Source: Ryuthela nishihirai
Lineage: Eukaryota > Arthropoda > Arachnida > Araneae > Heptathelidae
Assembly: GCA_038380435.1 (NCBI GenBank)
Contig: JAWZYU010000034.1
Location: forward strand, 39,804,901 to 39,868,900
Direction: 5' to 3'
DNA: 64,000 nt
Below are positions 12,545-24,164 of this stretch, piece after piece. The translations under genes were made by a program, and so were the position numbers. Every line of letters starts with the position of its first letter. Position 1 is the first letter of the stretch. The notes under the pieces are model-generated. The model was not told the DNA's origin and did not search any database. It saw only the letters and a program-made list of their open reading frames with translations.

Positions 12545-13974
12545 CTGTAAAAAAGGAAACTAAGTAAGAAAAAAATTTCGTATAACTTTAAGGCATTTTC
12601 ATTTATCAGATATGCAGACACAAGAACAATAATTTTAATAATTAATATTTTTTTTTACCATTTCCTACTTGAAATTTTTGGTCTACTTAAGCAAATGATC
12701 CAATTTCTATTCAGAACATTTTTAATGGTATAAATTTTTTTTTGAAGTCTGCTTTACCTTGTTAAGCACAATTGTTGCACAGTTGTATTGATTATATATA
12801 CAGTAGTGTGCATCACAGTTAGTAGTGTGATGCCGACATATCCTTTTGTTATCTAAGATATCAAAAGAGAAGCCAGAATGATGCTCAGTGAAGTATATAA
12901 ATAGGTGGATCATTTAAATTCATGGACTGCTATTATCAACAATTAGCAGCTTTTCATACTTTAGTACATGATATGTAGCAAAATACAGCAACTCTTCATG
13001 GACATGGAGCAATGTGGGCACAATGAAACAGGTTGCAGGTAACAGTAGAACAGTAGTCTCTTTGTGTACATGGATTTTCTTGCAGGCTATGGCTAATCTT
13101 GAAACTGAACAGCAATATCTGATGTTACTGTGTTCAGTGAATTTACCCATAAATATGACTCTGGTCATAAATATTTGTTCATGGTAGTTGTCTGTGTTCT
13201 TGAGAAATACTGTAAATTAATTCTTCACAGAAAATTTTGGTCAAACAGTTTTCTAATATTGCAACCTCATTTAATAAAATAGAAAAAAAAAATAGAATAA
13301 CATTTGCCTCTGGCAAATATGGTGTTCATTTTCATGAAAAATGAAGTTTATTCTTTCCACTTTTTGCACCTTTTGAACTAATGGAATTGGGAAAATGCAA
13401 ATACATTAAACTCCTGGTTATCCGGCATTTATGGGGATTCCAGGTTGCCAGTTAGATGAATCTGCCAGGTGCATGATAAATATTCTTATAGAAACCAAAT
13501 ACAGTAGGTACAATTTTGTATTCAAGCTTTAGTTAAAATAAAAATGCAGTTAAAATCAAATGATAATAAAAATAAGAGTATAATGCCCTTAATAAAAATG
13601 TAAATATCTAAAATGTAATTGTTACATTACAGTGTGAATGTAACAAGGTGTGAAAGACAACAGTGCCAGTGGCTACCACATCCAATGAAATTTTCTGAAA
13701 AAAAAACTACCACATCCACTGAAATTTTCTGTAACAAGTTCAAATGTTCAGTTTGAAATTTATGCCAGTTGCATGAGAATTCCAGATGCTTGAGTATCTG
13801 ATAACTGAGAGTTTATTGTAGTAGTATATTATTAGTGCAAAAAAAGTTTCATTTACCTCTGAGGTAAGCACACAAATCATTCTGTAAATGTAAACCACTT
13901 AACCTTCACATCGTATGACCAAAATTTCTAACATATACAGGTATTTTGCATATATTTCATGGAAAAAATCTCAC
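12545..13974 (-). other. Presumed intron or upstream region of copy 1
   Basis: Begins with the acceptor ttttttacag. No coding domain seen. Confidence 0.45.
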
Positions 13975-14050
13975 CGTCAATAGGGGACTTGAACCCACAA
14001 CTCTCCAGAAACATGCCAGAGTATTCTTCCAGTTGAACTAATGCTGGCTC
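13975..14050 (-). mobile_element. Possible third tRNA-derived SINE (SINE3), fragment
   Basis: On the minus strand agttcaactggaagaatac precedes a box B-like gggttcaagtccc. Similar to the fragment at 830-905. No body boundary seen. Confidence 0.35.
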
Positions 14051-14401
14051 ATCTTTTTCTCACTAATTAAAATTCACATTTTCCAAATTTTCCAATAGCT
14101 TTAATAGTTGCCTTCAAATGATGCATAAATTTAACAAATTCCAAATATTTAAATGAATATTTTATTTATTTATATTTAATATTTATTTTATTTCAACAAT
14201 GCCTATCCAATTAAAAAAAAATTATTTCTAAAAAAGTTGAATGTACAGCCAAACAATAAAGCAAAAGCAATGGCTTGCTTGAAAATGAGCAAAAGAAAGC
14301 ACTTGCTATTATCAATGGGATTAACACTCAACTTTTACATAAAGTATGAATTGTGCCTCCTGCTAAGACCTTTGCTATCTGGTTCTAAAACAGGAATGGA
14401 T

Positions 14402-14840
14402 GTTTATTTTTGAGAGGCACTTTTTTTTTTGCACACAATGGCTAACTGGCCATGCCACATGGACACAGTGGGTTCAGAAAAGGTTGGGAAAGGAATCCCT
14501 GTACAGCTGTTAGGAGATAGGTAGAAGCCTACTATCAGGACCAGCTCAAAGTATGTTTGAACTCCAATGCAAAGTGCTTCTCTAGTTCCTCTTTTCAGAA
14601 ATATTACATACTATTGTCAAAAGCATTCTTTTGGAGAAGTCACCATAATGCAGTGATTACTGGTTTCATCCAACCCTACTTGCTATCAAAGCAATCATGC
14701 ATATTCATCAAAATACACAGTGTCTCTCTCCTGCATACATGGCAATACTTTAACATCCCATCTGCTTCATGGCAGCCTTTCCAAACTCAATGCTTATTTT
14801 TTTTTCACTAAGGGCAAAAAAAGGTTAGAAAAAAAAATTT
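14402..14840 (-). mobile_element. SINE1, old copy interrupted by ~170 bp
   Basis: Tail half at 14402-14548 and middle body at about 14717-14815 are recognisable (gcacacaatggctaa, aacatcccatctg). The stretch between them is not SINE1 and is unidentified. Many substitutions; CpG sites largely gone. Confidence 0.6.
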
Positions 14841-14861
14841 CAACAACTGTTGAATTTTGCT

Positions 14862-15237
14862 TGTTTTACCTGTGAGTGGAATTTTTTTTAACATAATGGG
14901 TTAAATAGCCAGCTTGCAATGACCCCAAAAGTTCAGAGGTTGGGTAAGGGGATCAACTGGACAGCTGTTAGGAGGCAGATGGTAGCTTTCCATCACTGCC
15001 ATTCAGTGTCTTTTAAAGTGTACAAGTATGGCTCTCCTGCACATGGTGCCATGGTGCCATGGCTTAACATCCCATCTGAGATGGATGGTGGCCTTTTCAA
15101 GCCCATCAGTGTTCCCTACTGATCAAGGTCAAGGCGGGGAATTTTGTGCAGATAAATCTCAATGCTGGTCCAGATGGGAATAAAACCTGGGAATTGCAGA
15201 TTACAAGCCTGGTGCACTACTGACTGAGCCATCCCTG
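14862..15237 (-). mobile_element. SINE1, old full-length copy
   Basis: Covers tail to head, ending in the tRNA-like part (gggaataaaacctgggaattgcag). More diverged than the young copies and duplicated inside at gccatggtgccatgg. Confidence 0.75.
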
Positions 15238-15239
15238 CT

Positions 15240-16439
15240 TTATGCACAGTTGACCAGGAAACATCAGATTAGGTGCCTGGGGAACTAATGATTGAGCAAA
15301 CATCAACCTGTTTGAAACATGATATTCTGAACATAAAATGAATAGTGCTAAATGCATACTACAGAGTTTGTTCATGAATAACCTCCTGCATTACAATCAC
15401 AAATAGTGACTGGAAATGCATGGAAGCCCCCTTAACTTACTGAATTTGTTTTAACTTTATTCATGATGCTTGTATATTGCCTACAACAGGCGGTAGTGCA
15501 CCACATTAAAATGGCCATTATTTTGTTTCGGATGCACACCTAATGACTACTGATGAAAATGAGAATTTTTTTTTTCTCCCCAAATATAAAAAATATGTCT
15601 ATAATTTTACTTCTATAAAAAAAAATTAACACTTAATACACAACAGTAAAATGCATAGAAATAGTTGAATATTCTTGATAATGTTTTAAGTTCAGATAAT
15701 GGCTTCAGACTTGCACGAATCACTGAAGGCAAAGTACAAGCATATGCCAAAAACGAATTTAATGATAAATGCTTACTACAAACGTAAAATGTTTCCTTAG
15801 CACATAAAAGAATATCAGCCATATTAACTTTTAATATCCACGGAATTAAAGTTCCCCTCCGCAATATGATAGCTTAAAAAAAAAGAAATATTAATTTCAG
15901 ATCATAGTCCCTTTATACACCTAAAATAAATATCGAAAGGCAGTATTTACACCCCACCGCAAATCTCAACAGTAAACGATATTTTCCGATCAATTCTGTT
16001 AAAACCTCAAACTGTCATTCAACTGTGATTCACGTACCCACTACTTACTTTACGTTTTTTCAGTGGCGTCATGTTATACAGTGAATTGCACCATGGCCTT
16101 AAAAATTGATTGTTCAGAAATATTTAATAATTTGATAACACAACGTCGTGAGATTCGCCTTCGGTAGTAAGTAATCATTGATGACCGTCCACCTACACCA
16201 TTACTGGCGTCACCTATGTTACTCAACGTCAATAATGCATACACTAATCATAATAGTAAATTTATTACTACCTTAAAATTGCATTTAGCGTTGAATTTTA
16301 CATTATACTACTCACACATATATACTTGCAGTCTTTGTACTACGATTACACATTCAATTACTCATTAAAAACCATTACATAATAACCCCTTGCCTAGATT
16401 AATTATGCAATTTAAATGACACACAACTTGATGTCTGGT
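15240..16439. other. Possible 5' region of copy 1
   Basis: Contains the donor candidate at 16048. An 83-codon minus frame (15613-15864) has no known domain. Slightly less AT-rich around 16000-16250. No TATA or initiator could be assigned. Confidence 0.35.
16049..16093 (-). other. Candidate 5' exon end (splice donor) for copy 1
   Basis: On the minus strand a consensus donor GTAAGT begins at 16048, after ...CGTAAA. A short reading frame (ATG, 8 codons) runs into it in phase 0, but the copy 1 exon opens GAA TGA in that phase, so this exon could only be 5' untranslated. It is the best donor I saw upstream of copy 1, about 3.5 kb away. The left limit given is only approximate. No promoter motif was identified. 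Weak evidence; donor-like sequences occur by chance. Confidence 0.25.
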
Positions 16440-18791
16440 TTCTTCCTTCTTCTAGGAAGTAAACGCTGTGAACAATTCGTATCGTATATAGATGGGTATT
16501 TTACATCGTGATCGTATTATATCTTTCCCTATGTGAGAACTATTCCGTAAGGAGGAACTTGGTCTCTTCAAGATTTTCCTTTCCAATAACTTTACCCATT
16601 ATGGGGAAGCCAAGCCTCCAACTCAATTTGTCGTGCTGTGTCCAGTTTTCATTCTCTACAGGCCATTGCCAGTCATATCGAAGGTACTCTAGAGATTCAC
16701 ATTCTAGTACAATGTGCACGATTGTCTCAATGGCATTAAGACATAAAGTACATTTTTCATAAATCAGCTTTATGTCCGAATAAAAGACTAGGTAGAAATT
16801 TAGCGAGTCTTTTATTCGTTTCTAATGAACCAGCTCTAGCTTTACAGAGCAGTAGACTACCAATGTGATCATCCTAGTGTGTTTCTTTGGCATACACAGT
16901 CTTCCTATCATAAACTTTCTTTTGGTTAGAAATCTTAGTTATTTCTCTTCACCATAATTCACGTGAAGATCCCTTTACATATTTAATAATTCAATTTTTC
17001 CATCCCACGGCAATTTTAGAATTCCAAGAACCTGATTTAAGATCGAATTGTCCATCAACTGCTAGAGTTCTAAACCACGTACAATTACGTACTCAAGGAG
17101 CAAGTGCCCTACAATATTCAAAACCTTTTCTTGCTATCCTGTTTTCATTCATACTATGAAGACGTCCGAAAAAATCAGTATGCTTTTTGCTTCTCTGCTT
17201 TCAAAAGTGCTCCAACCCATTTCACTTTGAATCGTAATATTTGGAGTTAACTGATTTGCTCTAAGTATAAACCTTACCAACTTCGATCTGTGATACTTCA
17301 AAAAATTTTCTAAGGTTTAAGGAGATGAAGGGCAGGAGGAAGCGCATTATCGTTTTAATCTGAAATTTGTGATAATTTCCTTGGACTTCTTGTCTTCGAA
17401 TTCATAAGTATATTTACATTTATCTATTGCATACAACCTTTTCAGAACAGAAATGAAGTCTTCTCTTATTCCCAATATTCTGAGACTATTGCAAAGTATC
17501 TCTCTATCCACTGTTTTATAAGATTTCTCTATGTCCAAAAACTATGTAAGTAGTGGTCGGATTTTGCAATTTGAAATTTCAAAGTGCAAATATTTTTATA
17601 TTAAAAAAATAATTTTTAAGTGTGAAAGAATAAATAAATAATTTTCTCGTCAGTCATTTCGAAATCCCTGTTGCATCTCTCCTAATTTACTATTTTCTTC
17701 AAGCTATACTTGCATTCTATGCTTTAGCACCATCATATACAATTTTTATGAAAAGTTTGTGATAGCAATAGGATGATAGTTATCAAGATTTATCTTATTC
17801 TAGTCCTTAAATACTAGTTTAATTCTGGTGAAATATTAATCTTAAGGATATTCATTTGTAAGGAAGTCATTGAATTGACGTCGTAAGAATTCTCTTCCTT
17901 TAATACCTAAGGACTTGATCAATTCGATTGGTATGCCATCCATACCAACTGCTTTACGTGATAGGAGGCTTTGATGGCATGATTCAGTTCTTCTTTCGTA
18001 ATGTGCCTTTAGTCACAAAACAGTCGTAATCATATCTACTATTTTGTTTTGGAAGAATTTCTGGCCCTTGGAGATTTTGATGATTTTGACTATGCAAATT
18101 CTCAGTCCAAACATTTAAAGCTCTTTGAATCCGCACAACCACAATGTTCAAAATATATCCAGAAGATATCTAAGACGAAACATGGATATCCATTGTTCAC
18201 CTTGGATATGTTTTGGAGATTATGGCTGTGTGGGTAGATCATAAGAATTTGAAAGATTTTCTCCCTTTTCATTCATGATAATGGAATGACTGCTTGAATT
18301 CTTGTAGAATTTACTTTCCTCCAAAACTTTTTCCCACTTTCTCCTCCACTGTGTTGAATTGCTTTCGCAAAATGTTCATCTATACGAGCTATTCCTATAC
18401 ATTTAGATTTAGCAGCAATATGTTTTTGTTTTTTGAAATCTAGCCAAGAAGTCTTAACTTTTGTAGTAATAAACCCCGTCATTATACAGCTTTTGGTTCG
18501 TTCTGTGATTTCCTCAGTTTTCTTTCCTTTTCTAATGGCTTCAATAGTTTGTGAATTCCAAACCTAGTTTCTGCTGCTTCGATAGGCTAGTAAGTCGTCA
18601 TTTTCCTTTGCCTTCATATTATCCAGAGCATGAGTCACAATAGAAAATCTTGATAAGTTACAAGTTCATCGCTGTGGTCTTCTACAAAACTGGCAACTAA
18701 CGGAAAATAATCTTGGAGATAACGAATATTTTTTTAATCATTCTTAGGACACTTTGTTACTTGAGATCTATTTCTATGTTTTGACTTGAAA
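16440..18791 (-). mobile_element. LINE-B (Jockey/I-like), 3' half: RT and C-terminal region
   Basis: Minus strand. At 18482-18273 is the linker between endonuclease and RT (KTSWLDFKKQKHIAAK). RT traces follow: an LGIKGREFLRRQF-like segment near 17900, GFRND near 17660, and DIEKSYKTVDREIL near 17535 (the FxDxxKAYDxV box). The C-terminal zinc-binding motif CTLCLNAIETIVHIVLEC lies near 16740-16690, ending at a stop near 16550. That CxxC...ET..HI...C motif is typical of Jockey- and I-type LINEs, and so separates this from LINE-A. Stops and frameshifts throughout. The 5' half resumes at 21933. Confidence 0.75.
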
Positions 18792-18839
18792 CAGGGGCGT
18801 AGCTATGGGGAGTAGCAAAATTCGAAGCTATTTCGTAAA

Positions 18840-20860
18840 CTCTAGGTGAATTGGAAAATTTGTAACCTTTTTTTGTAAAATTAAGGGGAGTTGTCAAAAT
18901 CGAGGCAACTGGGCAAATCTAGGACAGTTTGGAAAATGGGGAGACGGCAAAATTTAGAGCAGTTGGCAAAATTCGAAGCCACTTGTTAAAATACAGGTGA
19001 GTTGGCAAAATCGGAACAATTTGGAAAAAATATTGTGGAGTTGGCAAAATTCGGAATGACTTGGTAAAATCTTGGGGAGTTGGCAAAATTCAGGTGAGAT
19101 GTAAAAATTGGGATTTTTTTTCTGTAAAATTATGGCGAGTTGGCAAAATCTAGGGGCAGTTGACAAAATCGTGGGGAGTTTGCAAAATTCAGGTGCATTA
19201 TAAAAATTGGGATTTTTTCTGTAAAATTATGGCGAGTTGGCAAAATCTAAGAGAGTTGGCAAAACTTAGGGAGTTGGCAAAATCTAGGGTCAGTTTGTAA
19301 AATTCCGAGTCACTTGGCAAAATCATAAAGAGTTGGAAAAATTCGGAGTGACAGTAAATTGGGGGGAGTTGGCAAAATTCAGGTAAGATGTAAAAGTTGC
19401 AATCTTTTTTCTGTAAAATCATAGTATGTTGTCAAAATTGGGGCAACTTCACAATATCTAGGAGAGTTGGCAAAATTCAGTGACTTTCAAAAGGGGCGGG
19501 GGTGGCTCAGTCGGTAGCGCCCCTGACTTGAAATCTGCAGTTCCCAGGTTCGAATCCCAGCTGGGTCAGCGTTGAGATTTATCTCCACAAAATTCCCCGC
19601 CCTGCCCACGGTCAGTAGGGGACACTGATGGGCTTGGTAAAGGCTACCGTCCGTTGGATGGGACGTTAAGCCGTGACTCCGTATGCAGGAGAGCCATACC
19701 CTGTGCATGTTAAAGAACACACTGGATAGCCTTGATGAGAGGTTACCATCTGTCTCCCAACAGCTGTTCCAGTGGGTCCCCTCCCCCAACCTTCTCTGAG
19801 TCTTTTGGGTGCAAAAAAGTGCCGCTCAGAGGTAAACCAACCAACCGACTTTTCAAAAATCAGGAGAGATGTAAAAGTTAGGATTTTTTTCTGTTAAATT
19901 GTGGCGAGTTGGCAAAATCTAGGGCAATTGGCAAAATTCGAATCCATTTGGTAAAATACGGGTTGGTTATGAAAATTCAAATTGTTTTTGTAAAATTAAG
20001 GAAAGTTGACAAAATTGAGAAAACTTGGCAAAATTTTGGGGAGTTTGAAAAATTTGAAGTGAACTTGGCACATTCAGGAGAAATGTGAAAATTGGAATTG
20101 TTTTGCGAAAATAAGGAGGAGTGGTAAAATCGAGACAACTTGGCAAAATCTAGGAAAGTTGGCAAAATTGGAAACCACTTGGTAAAGTACAGGTGAGCTG
20201 TAAAAATTGGGATTGGTTTTGTGAAATTAAGAGAGTTGGAAAAACTGAGAACTCTTGGCAAAATCTAGGGGAGTTGGTAAAATTCGAAGCCACATGGTAA
20301 AACACAGGGGAGTCCCGTGGTTCGGAACTCCCCTGTGTTGTGAAATTTGTGCCTTTCTTGTGCAATTAAGGAAAGTTGATAAAATTCGAGTGACTTGGGA
20401 AATTCAGGGAAAATGTAAAAAATGCGTTTTTTTTCTGCAAAATCTAGGGTTGTTTGCAAAATTCGAATTCACTTGGTATAACATAGCAATTTGTGAAAAT
20501 TGGGATTTGTTTTGTGAAATTAATGAGTGTTGGACAAATCGAGGAAACTGAACAAAATGTAGGGCAATTGGCAAAATTCGAATCCACTTGGAAAATACGG
20601 GCGAATTGTGATAATTGGAATTGGGTTTGTGAAATTAAGGAGAGTTGACAAAATCGAGAAAACTTGACAAAATCTTGGGAAGTTTGAAAATTTTGAAATG
20701 ATGCCAAATTTAAGAGAGATGCAAAGATTGGAATTGGTTTTGTGAAATTAAGGAGAGTTGGCCAAATCAAGGGAAAATTCACACTGACTTGCTATAATTC
20801 AGATGAGATGCAAATATTGGGATTATTTCTGTGAAATTATGGCTACTTGGCAAAATTGGA
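18840..20860. repeat. Minisatellite with core ttggcaaaatc
   Basis: Dozens of imperfect units of about 19-21 bp around agttggcaaaatctaggg. These sit in a longer, looser pattern of roughly 100-115 bp marked by gtaaaaattgggatttttttctgtaaaatta. A SINE1 interrupts it at 19493-19846. Reading frames through it are artefacts of the repeat. Confidence 0.85.
19493..19846 (+). mobile_element. SINE1 inside the minisatellite insertion
   Basis: Nearly complete copy, missing part of the tail region near cacatggacc. Flanked by gactttcaaaa (19482-19492) and gacttttcaaaa (19847-19858), an imperfect target-site duplication. It entered after the minisatellite had formed. Confidence 0.88.
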
Positions 20861-20869
20861 AGTCAAATT

Positions 20870-21923
20870 GCCTAACCCCCCTCCCACACACACGGAGCGA
20901 AAATATAGGCAAAAACGTGACAGAGACATTATTTGCCTCAGTTGGCAAAATTCGATTTTCGAGTTGAAAAATTTTTTATTTCTCCCCCTGTCATGTCCCC
21001 CGAATTTTACGTTTATTTATTTATTGATATATTTCTATTGTACATTTATAATTGTATATATTTTTATGTATTAAGTGTGTTTGTGCACTGGCTGTGACTC
21101 ACTGTAGTTGTTTTCGGGTCGGAAGCGGGCTGCTTGCATCAAGACCGATTCCAGAAGTTGTTTATGGTCGTAAATGACTAGCTTAGGGCGCTAGTGCAGC
21201 GAGGAGGCTAGGCGGGATTTTTGAGACAACAGTTTGGTGTGAGCTTTCGAACGAAGGAGTTGTTTCGATACGCATCAGAAGGACGCTGCGCTTTACTCGA
21301 AGTAACCCTTGAAGGGAGGTTGTGATTCCAATTGGGAATCGATATTCCTGATAATAGTCTTGTGGATTCAGAGTGAACCAACAGTATAGGCAAAAGTTGA
21401 TTATCCTTTCACCAAGTTTGAGGTCTGTAAAGTGAGAATTTGCAGAGGGTGCGATTCTCCACCTCATTATTGATGTTTGCAGCAGCAAGGCAGCAAAGGC
21501 CCACAGAGTTGAGCGCATCCCCATACCTGAGTGTATAAACTGTAAATAAAACTGTGTCATCCCTATCTAACTCTCGTGTGGTAAATTGATGGACTATTTT
21601 TATTCATCATTCAATGCAGCGAACATCGGGCATACAGTGCCACGAGTCTAAAAACCCATGAACTTTTCACCGAAGTGAGGGTGAAGTTCTCTAAGTACTA
21701 ATCGCATCGTCCTCCGGTGGCCACGACATTTGGCCCAGTCCCATTGCATTCCAGAAAGGGAGTACATCACATCTGGCTCAGTCGGGCAGGATCCGAACCA
21801 CGGGACATCACATCTGGCTCAGTCTTGATAGATCTAAAAAAGGAGGACATCACATCTGGCACAGTCGTAAAGGATCCGAATCACCGATCATCACCCCTGC
21901 AACCATAGTCCTTCGTTACGCCC
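20870..21923. other. Right part of the insertion, unidentified
   Basis: More GC-rich than its surroundings. Contains aaataaaactgtgtcatccc near 21545, reminiscent of a retroelement LTR end, but no matching second LTR or coding sequence. At 21764-21888 three units of 41-42 bp share acatcacatctggc(t/a)cagtc. An open frame of 125 codons on the minus strand (21183-21560) has no recognisable domain. Confidence 0.35.
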
Positions 21924-21932
21924 GACTTGAAA

Positions 21933-24150
21933 GATAAGTCTACAGTAATTAGTCGATGATCATTTCCAACACTGAAATCACCACCCACATGCACCTCGAA
22001 GTTACTCATGTATCATAATTATCCTTCACTACAAAGGAAAGATCCAAAGTAGTTGATAACCTTCTACTGATGGTTTTCTTGGGCTCATTCCACTTGTTAT
22101 TAAGCAGGAACAGATTATTTTTACTAATAAAGTCATAGACAAATTTTATGCTGTTGTTAACATTCTCTTTAGTTTCCAGAAGGTGGACATTAAAATCCCC
22201 AGCAATTAAGATGTCTTCATTTCTTTGAAATTTTAATAGATACAAGTTGAGGCAATCTAAAATTTCGCAATTCCATTCCTTGTTTCTTTCAGGTCTGAAG
22301 TATACAATGCCCAAATTTGCAACCTTAATTCCAAATGTAAATTTCATCCAAATATATTCTTTGGAATAAGGAAAAAAGAAAGCAGTTTATTGAAAAGATT
22401 GCAAAAACACCACTTTTGATGTTGGAATTGCTCCTATTTCGACCTCGCCAATTCCAATCTTCTATTTCAGGAGCCATGACTTCATCTCGTAGATTAGTTG
22501 GTATGATCCTCATAATATCAATGGATTTGTCTTTTAAAACTTGGTGTAGTTTTAACCGCCTTGCAAGATTGCTGACTTTCTCTGGAAGTTAAGACATCCA
22601 ATTTTAATGCAGGATTTAATCAATTAGATATTTGTACTTAAATCGACATGAAGATCCTGAAAACTCTGTGGTTGTTCTTTTTACGATCTTCGTCTCAAGC
22701 CATTTAACTCTGTTGGTGAAGCTAGAGCACATTTTACTTGAAGGAGCATGTTCTCTATTTAATCTCGAGCTTAATTTCTTACTGGTCCTTACACAATTTA
22801 TACCTTTCTCTTCATTCTACTTGGCTTTACACTCGTGAAACTGAAGATATCCAGCGCATTTAGAGCAATGCTGGGATTCACTTTTGCAGTTTTTTGCCAT
22901 ATGATTATAGACCTGACATAGCATCTAGTGCTAAATGCTATCTTCGACTTTGTAACATCTCCAACACAGTTTCAATCACTTATTTTCAATTAGCTGTTTT
23001 CTTGTGGTACCATCTACTTCAAACACAATCTGATTTTTCCATCTCAATTTTTTTATTCAGCTTCCTATGTACTATTTTCACTTTGACATTTTCTCTTTCA
23101 ACGTCTAGGTTATTTTGTTTAATCACTATTTTCTAGATCAGTGGTTCTCAACCTTTTATGTTTCAAGTACCCCCTGGAAATGTGTATGTAACCGGCGCAC
23201 CCCTTGTATAGATAAATAAAACTATAGTTATAATATAACAATGGGAATAAAATAAAACATATATATATATACACATTAAATTTTGTATTCATAAATTACA
23301 TATATCGATAAACACAAAACAATGACATAAACAATTGAACAAATCATAAAATTATAAACATTTTACTAGGTAATCAGATCTAGCGACTTTTGAGCTTTCA
23401 CGGCGTACCCCACGTTGAGAACCCCTATTCTAGATTTTTAAGGTCCTCAGAATCTACTCCACAAATGGTTATTCTCGGAAATTTCTTGGTAGGAATAATT
23501 ATTTCATATTTATCTCCCAACACTCTGCTTCTTTACATTTAATTTTTTCGGGACCATTCTTATCTGTACAGGCAATTAACATTCTTTTCCCTGAAATGGC
23601 TTTGATCGTTAAAATACCAAGTTCGAGATGCATTGGTTTCGAATTATCCTTTATTTCTTTTTTAGACGTTTCACTGTCCTGAGTAAGTTGATGGTTTCAG
23701 AAAGACCATATTACTGGAGTGACTGAAATTTGACTTCAAAATCGTAGCATAGCTTGTCCTATCTGGTTAAAAGTTAATCTTTCTTTTTGGAAGCATCTCG
23801 TAAATATTTTTTTTTTCAATCTTAGTATGGTTTTTCTTATTTTTCGTTCCAAAATCCGGATTCTTTATTCTTTCCTGAGAAAACTCAAAGGATATATCGG
23901 TTCTGTTTTAGCGAATAAATATTAGCTCTTTACATAGCCACATATTCTATCTTACTAATGACTTTATACTGAGCTTCCGTTAGTTGGGCACATTTCACAT
24001 AGTACCATGACGATCATATCCCATCACAACAATTACCACTACGTCAACTTACTTCCTCTTTGCATTTCCGGAACAGCTCCGAAAATCTGCAGCCACGGAT
24101 CATAGATTCTCGGAAAAATTCCAAAATTTGACCGACGTGTTTTCCTAAAT
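21933..24150 (-). mobile_element. LINE-B (Jockey/I-like), 5' half: zinc knuckle and endonuclease
   Basis: Minus strand. The endonuclease includes DEVMAPEIEDWNWRGRNRS near 22475 and IAGDFNVHL near 22215. Upstream, near 22910-22820, is a knuckle-like run CxxxxHMAKNC and CSKCAGYLQFHEC, as expected for a gag-like first ORF. About 1.2 kb further upstream is probably the rest of that ORF, now unreadable. A hAT MITE lies inside at 23139-23427. The right limit is approximate, where a different tandem repeat begins. Confidence 0.65.
23139..23427. mobile_element. hAT-type MITE
   Basis: 289 bp with ends cagtggttctcaac and (reverse complement of the right end) taggggttctcaac, bounded by an exact 8-bp duplication ttctagat (23131-23138 and 23428-23435). 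No coding capacity. It sits in the 5' part of LINE-B. Confidence 0.88.
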
Positions 24151-24164
24151 TAAATAGAGGTCAT

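Larger units (their letters stand above)
18792..21923. mobile_element. 3.1-kb insertion splitting LINE-B
   Basis: Both sides carry gacttgaaa (18783-18791 and 21924-21932), a probable 9-bp target-site duplication. The ends read caggggcgtagc at the left and, reverse-complemented, gggcgtaacg at the right; gggcgta is shared, a weak terminal inverted repeat. Contents: a minisatellite (about 18840-20860, with a SINE1 inside) and ~1 kb of unidentified sequence (20870-21923). No transposase is visible. The 9-bp duplication suits a Mutator-like element; hAT (8 bp) is also possible. Identity uncertain, but insertion into LINE-B is well supported because coding resumes on both sides. Confidence 0.5.

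Noticed and set aside
18954..20782. Repeated minus-strand proteins rich in FCQL (Phe-Cys-Gln-Leu)
   Set aside because: Pure translation of the ttggcaaaat minisatellite; frames change with the repeat phase.
21183..21560. 125-codon minus-strand frame as a gene
   Set aside because: No recognisable domain, lies within an insertion, and overlaps other frames of similar quality.
21040..21600. Solo LTR of a retrotransposon
   Set aside because: An AATAAA and a plausible end are present, but I could not define a TG...CA unit, a target-site duplication, or adjoining coding sequence.
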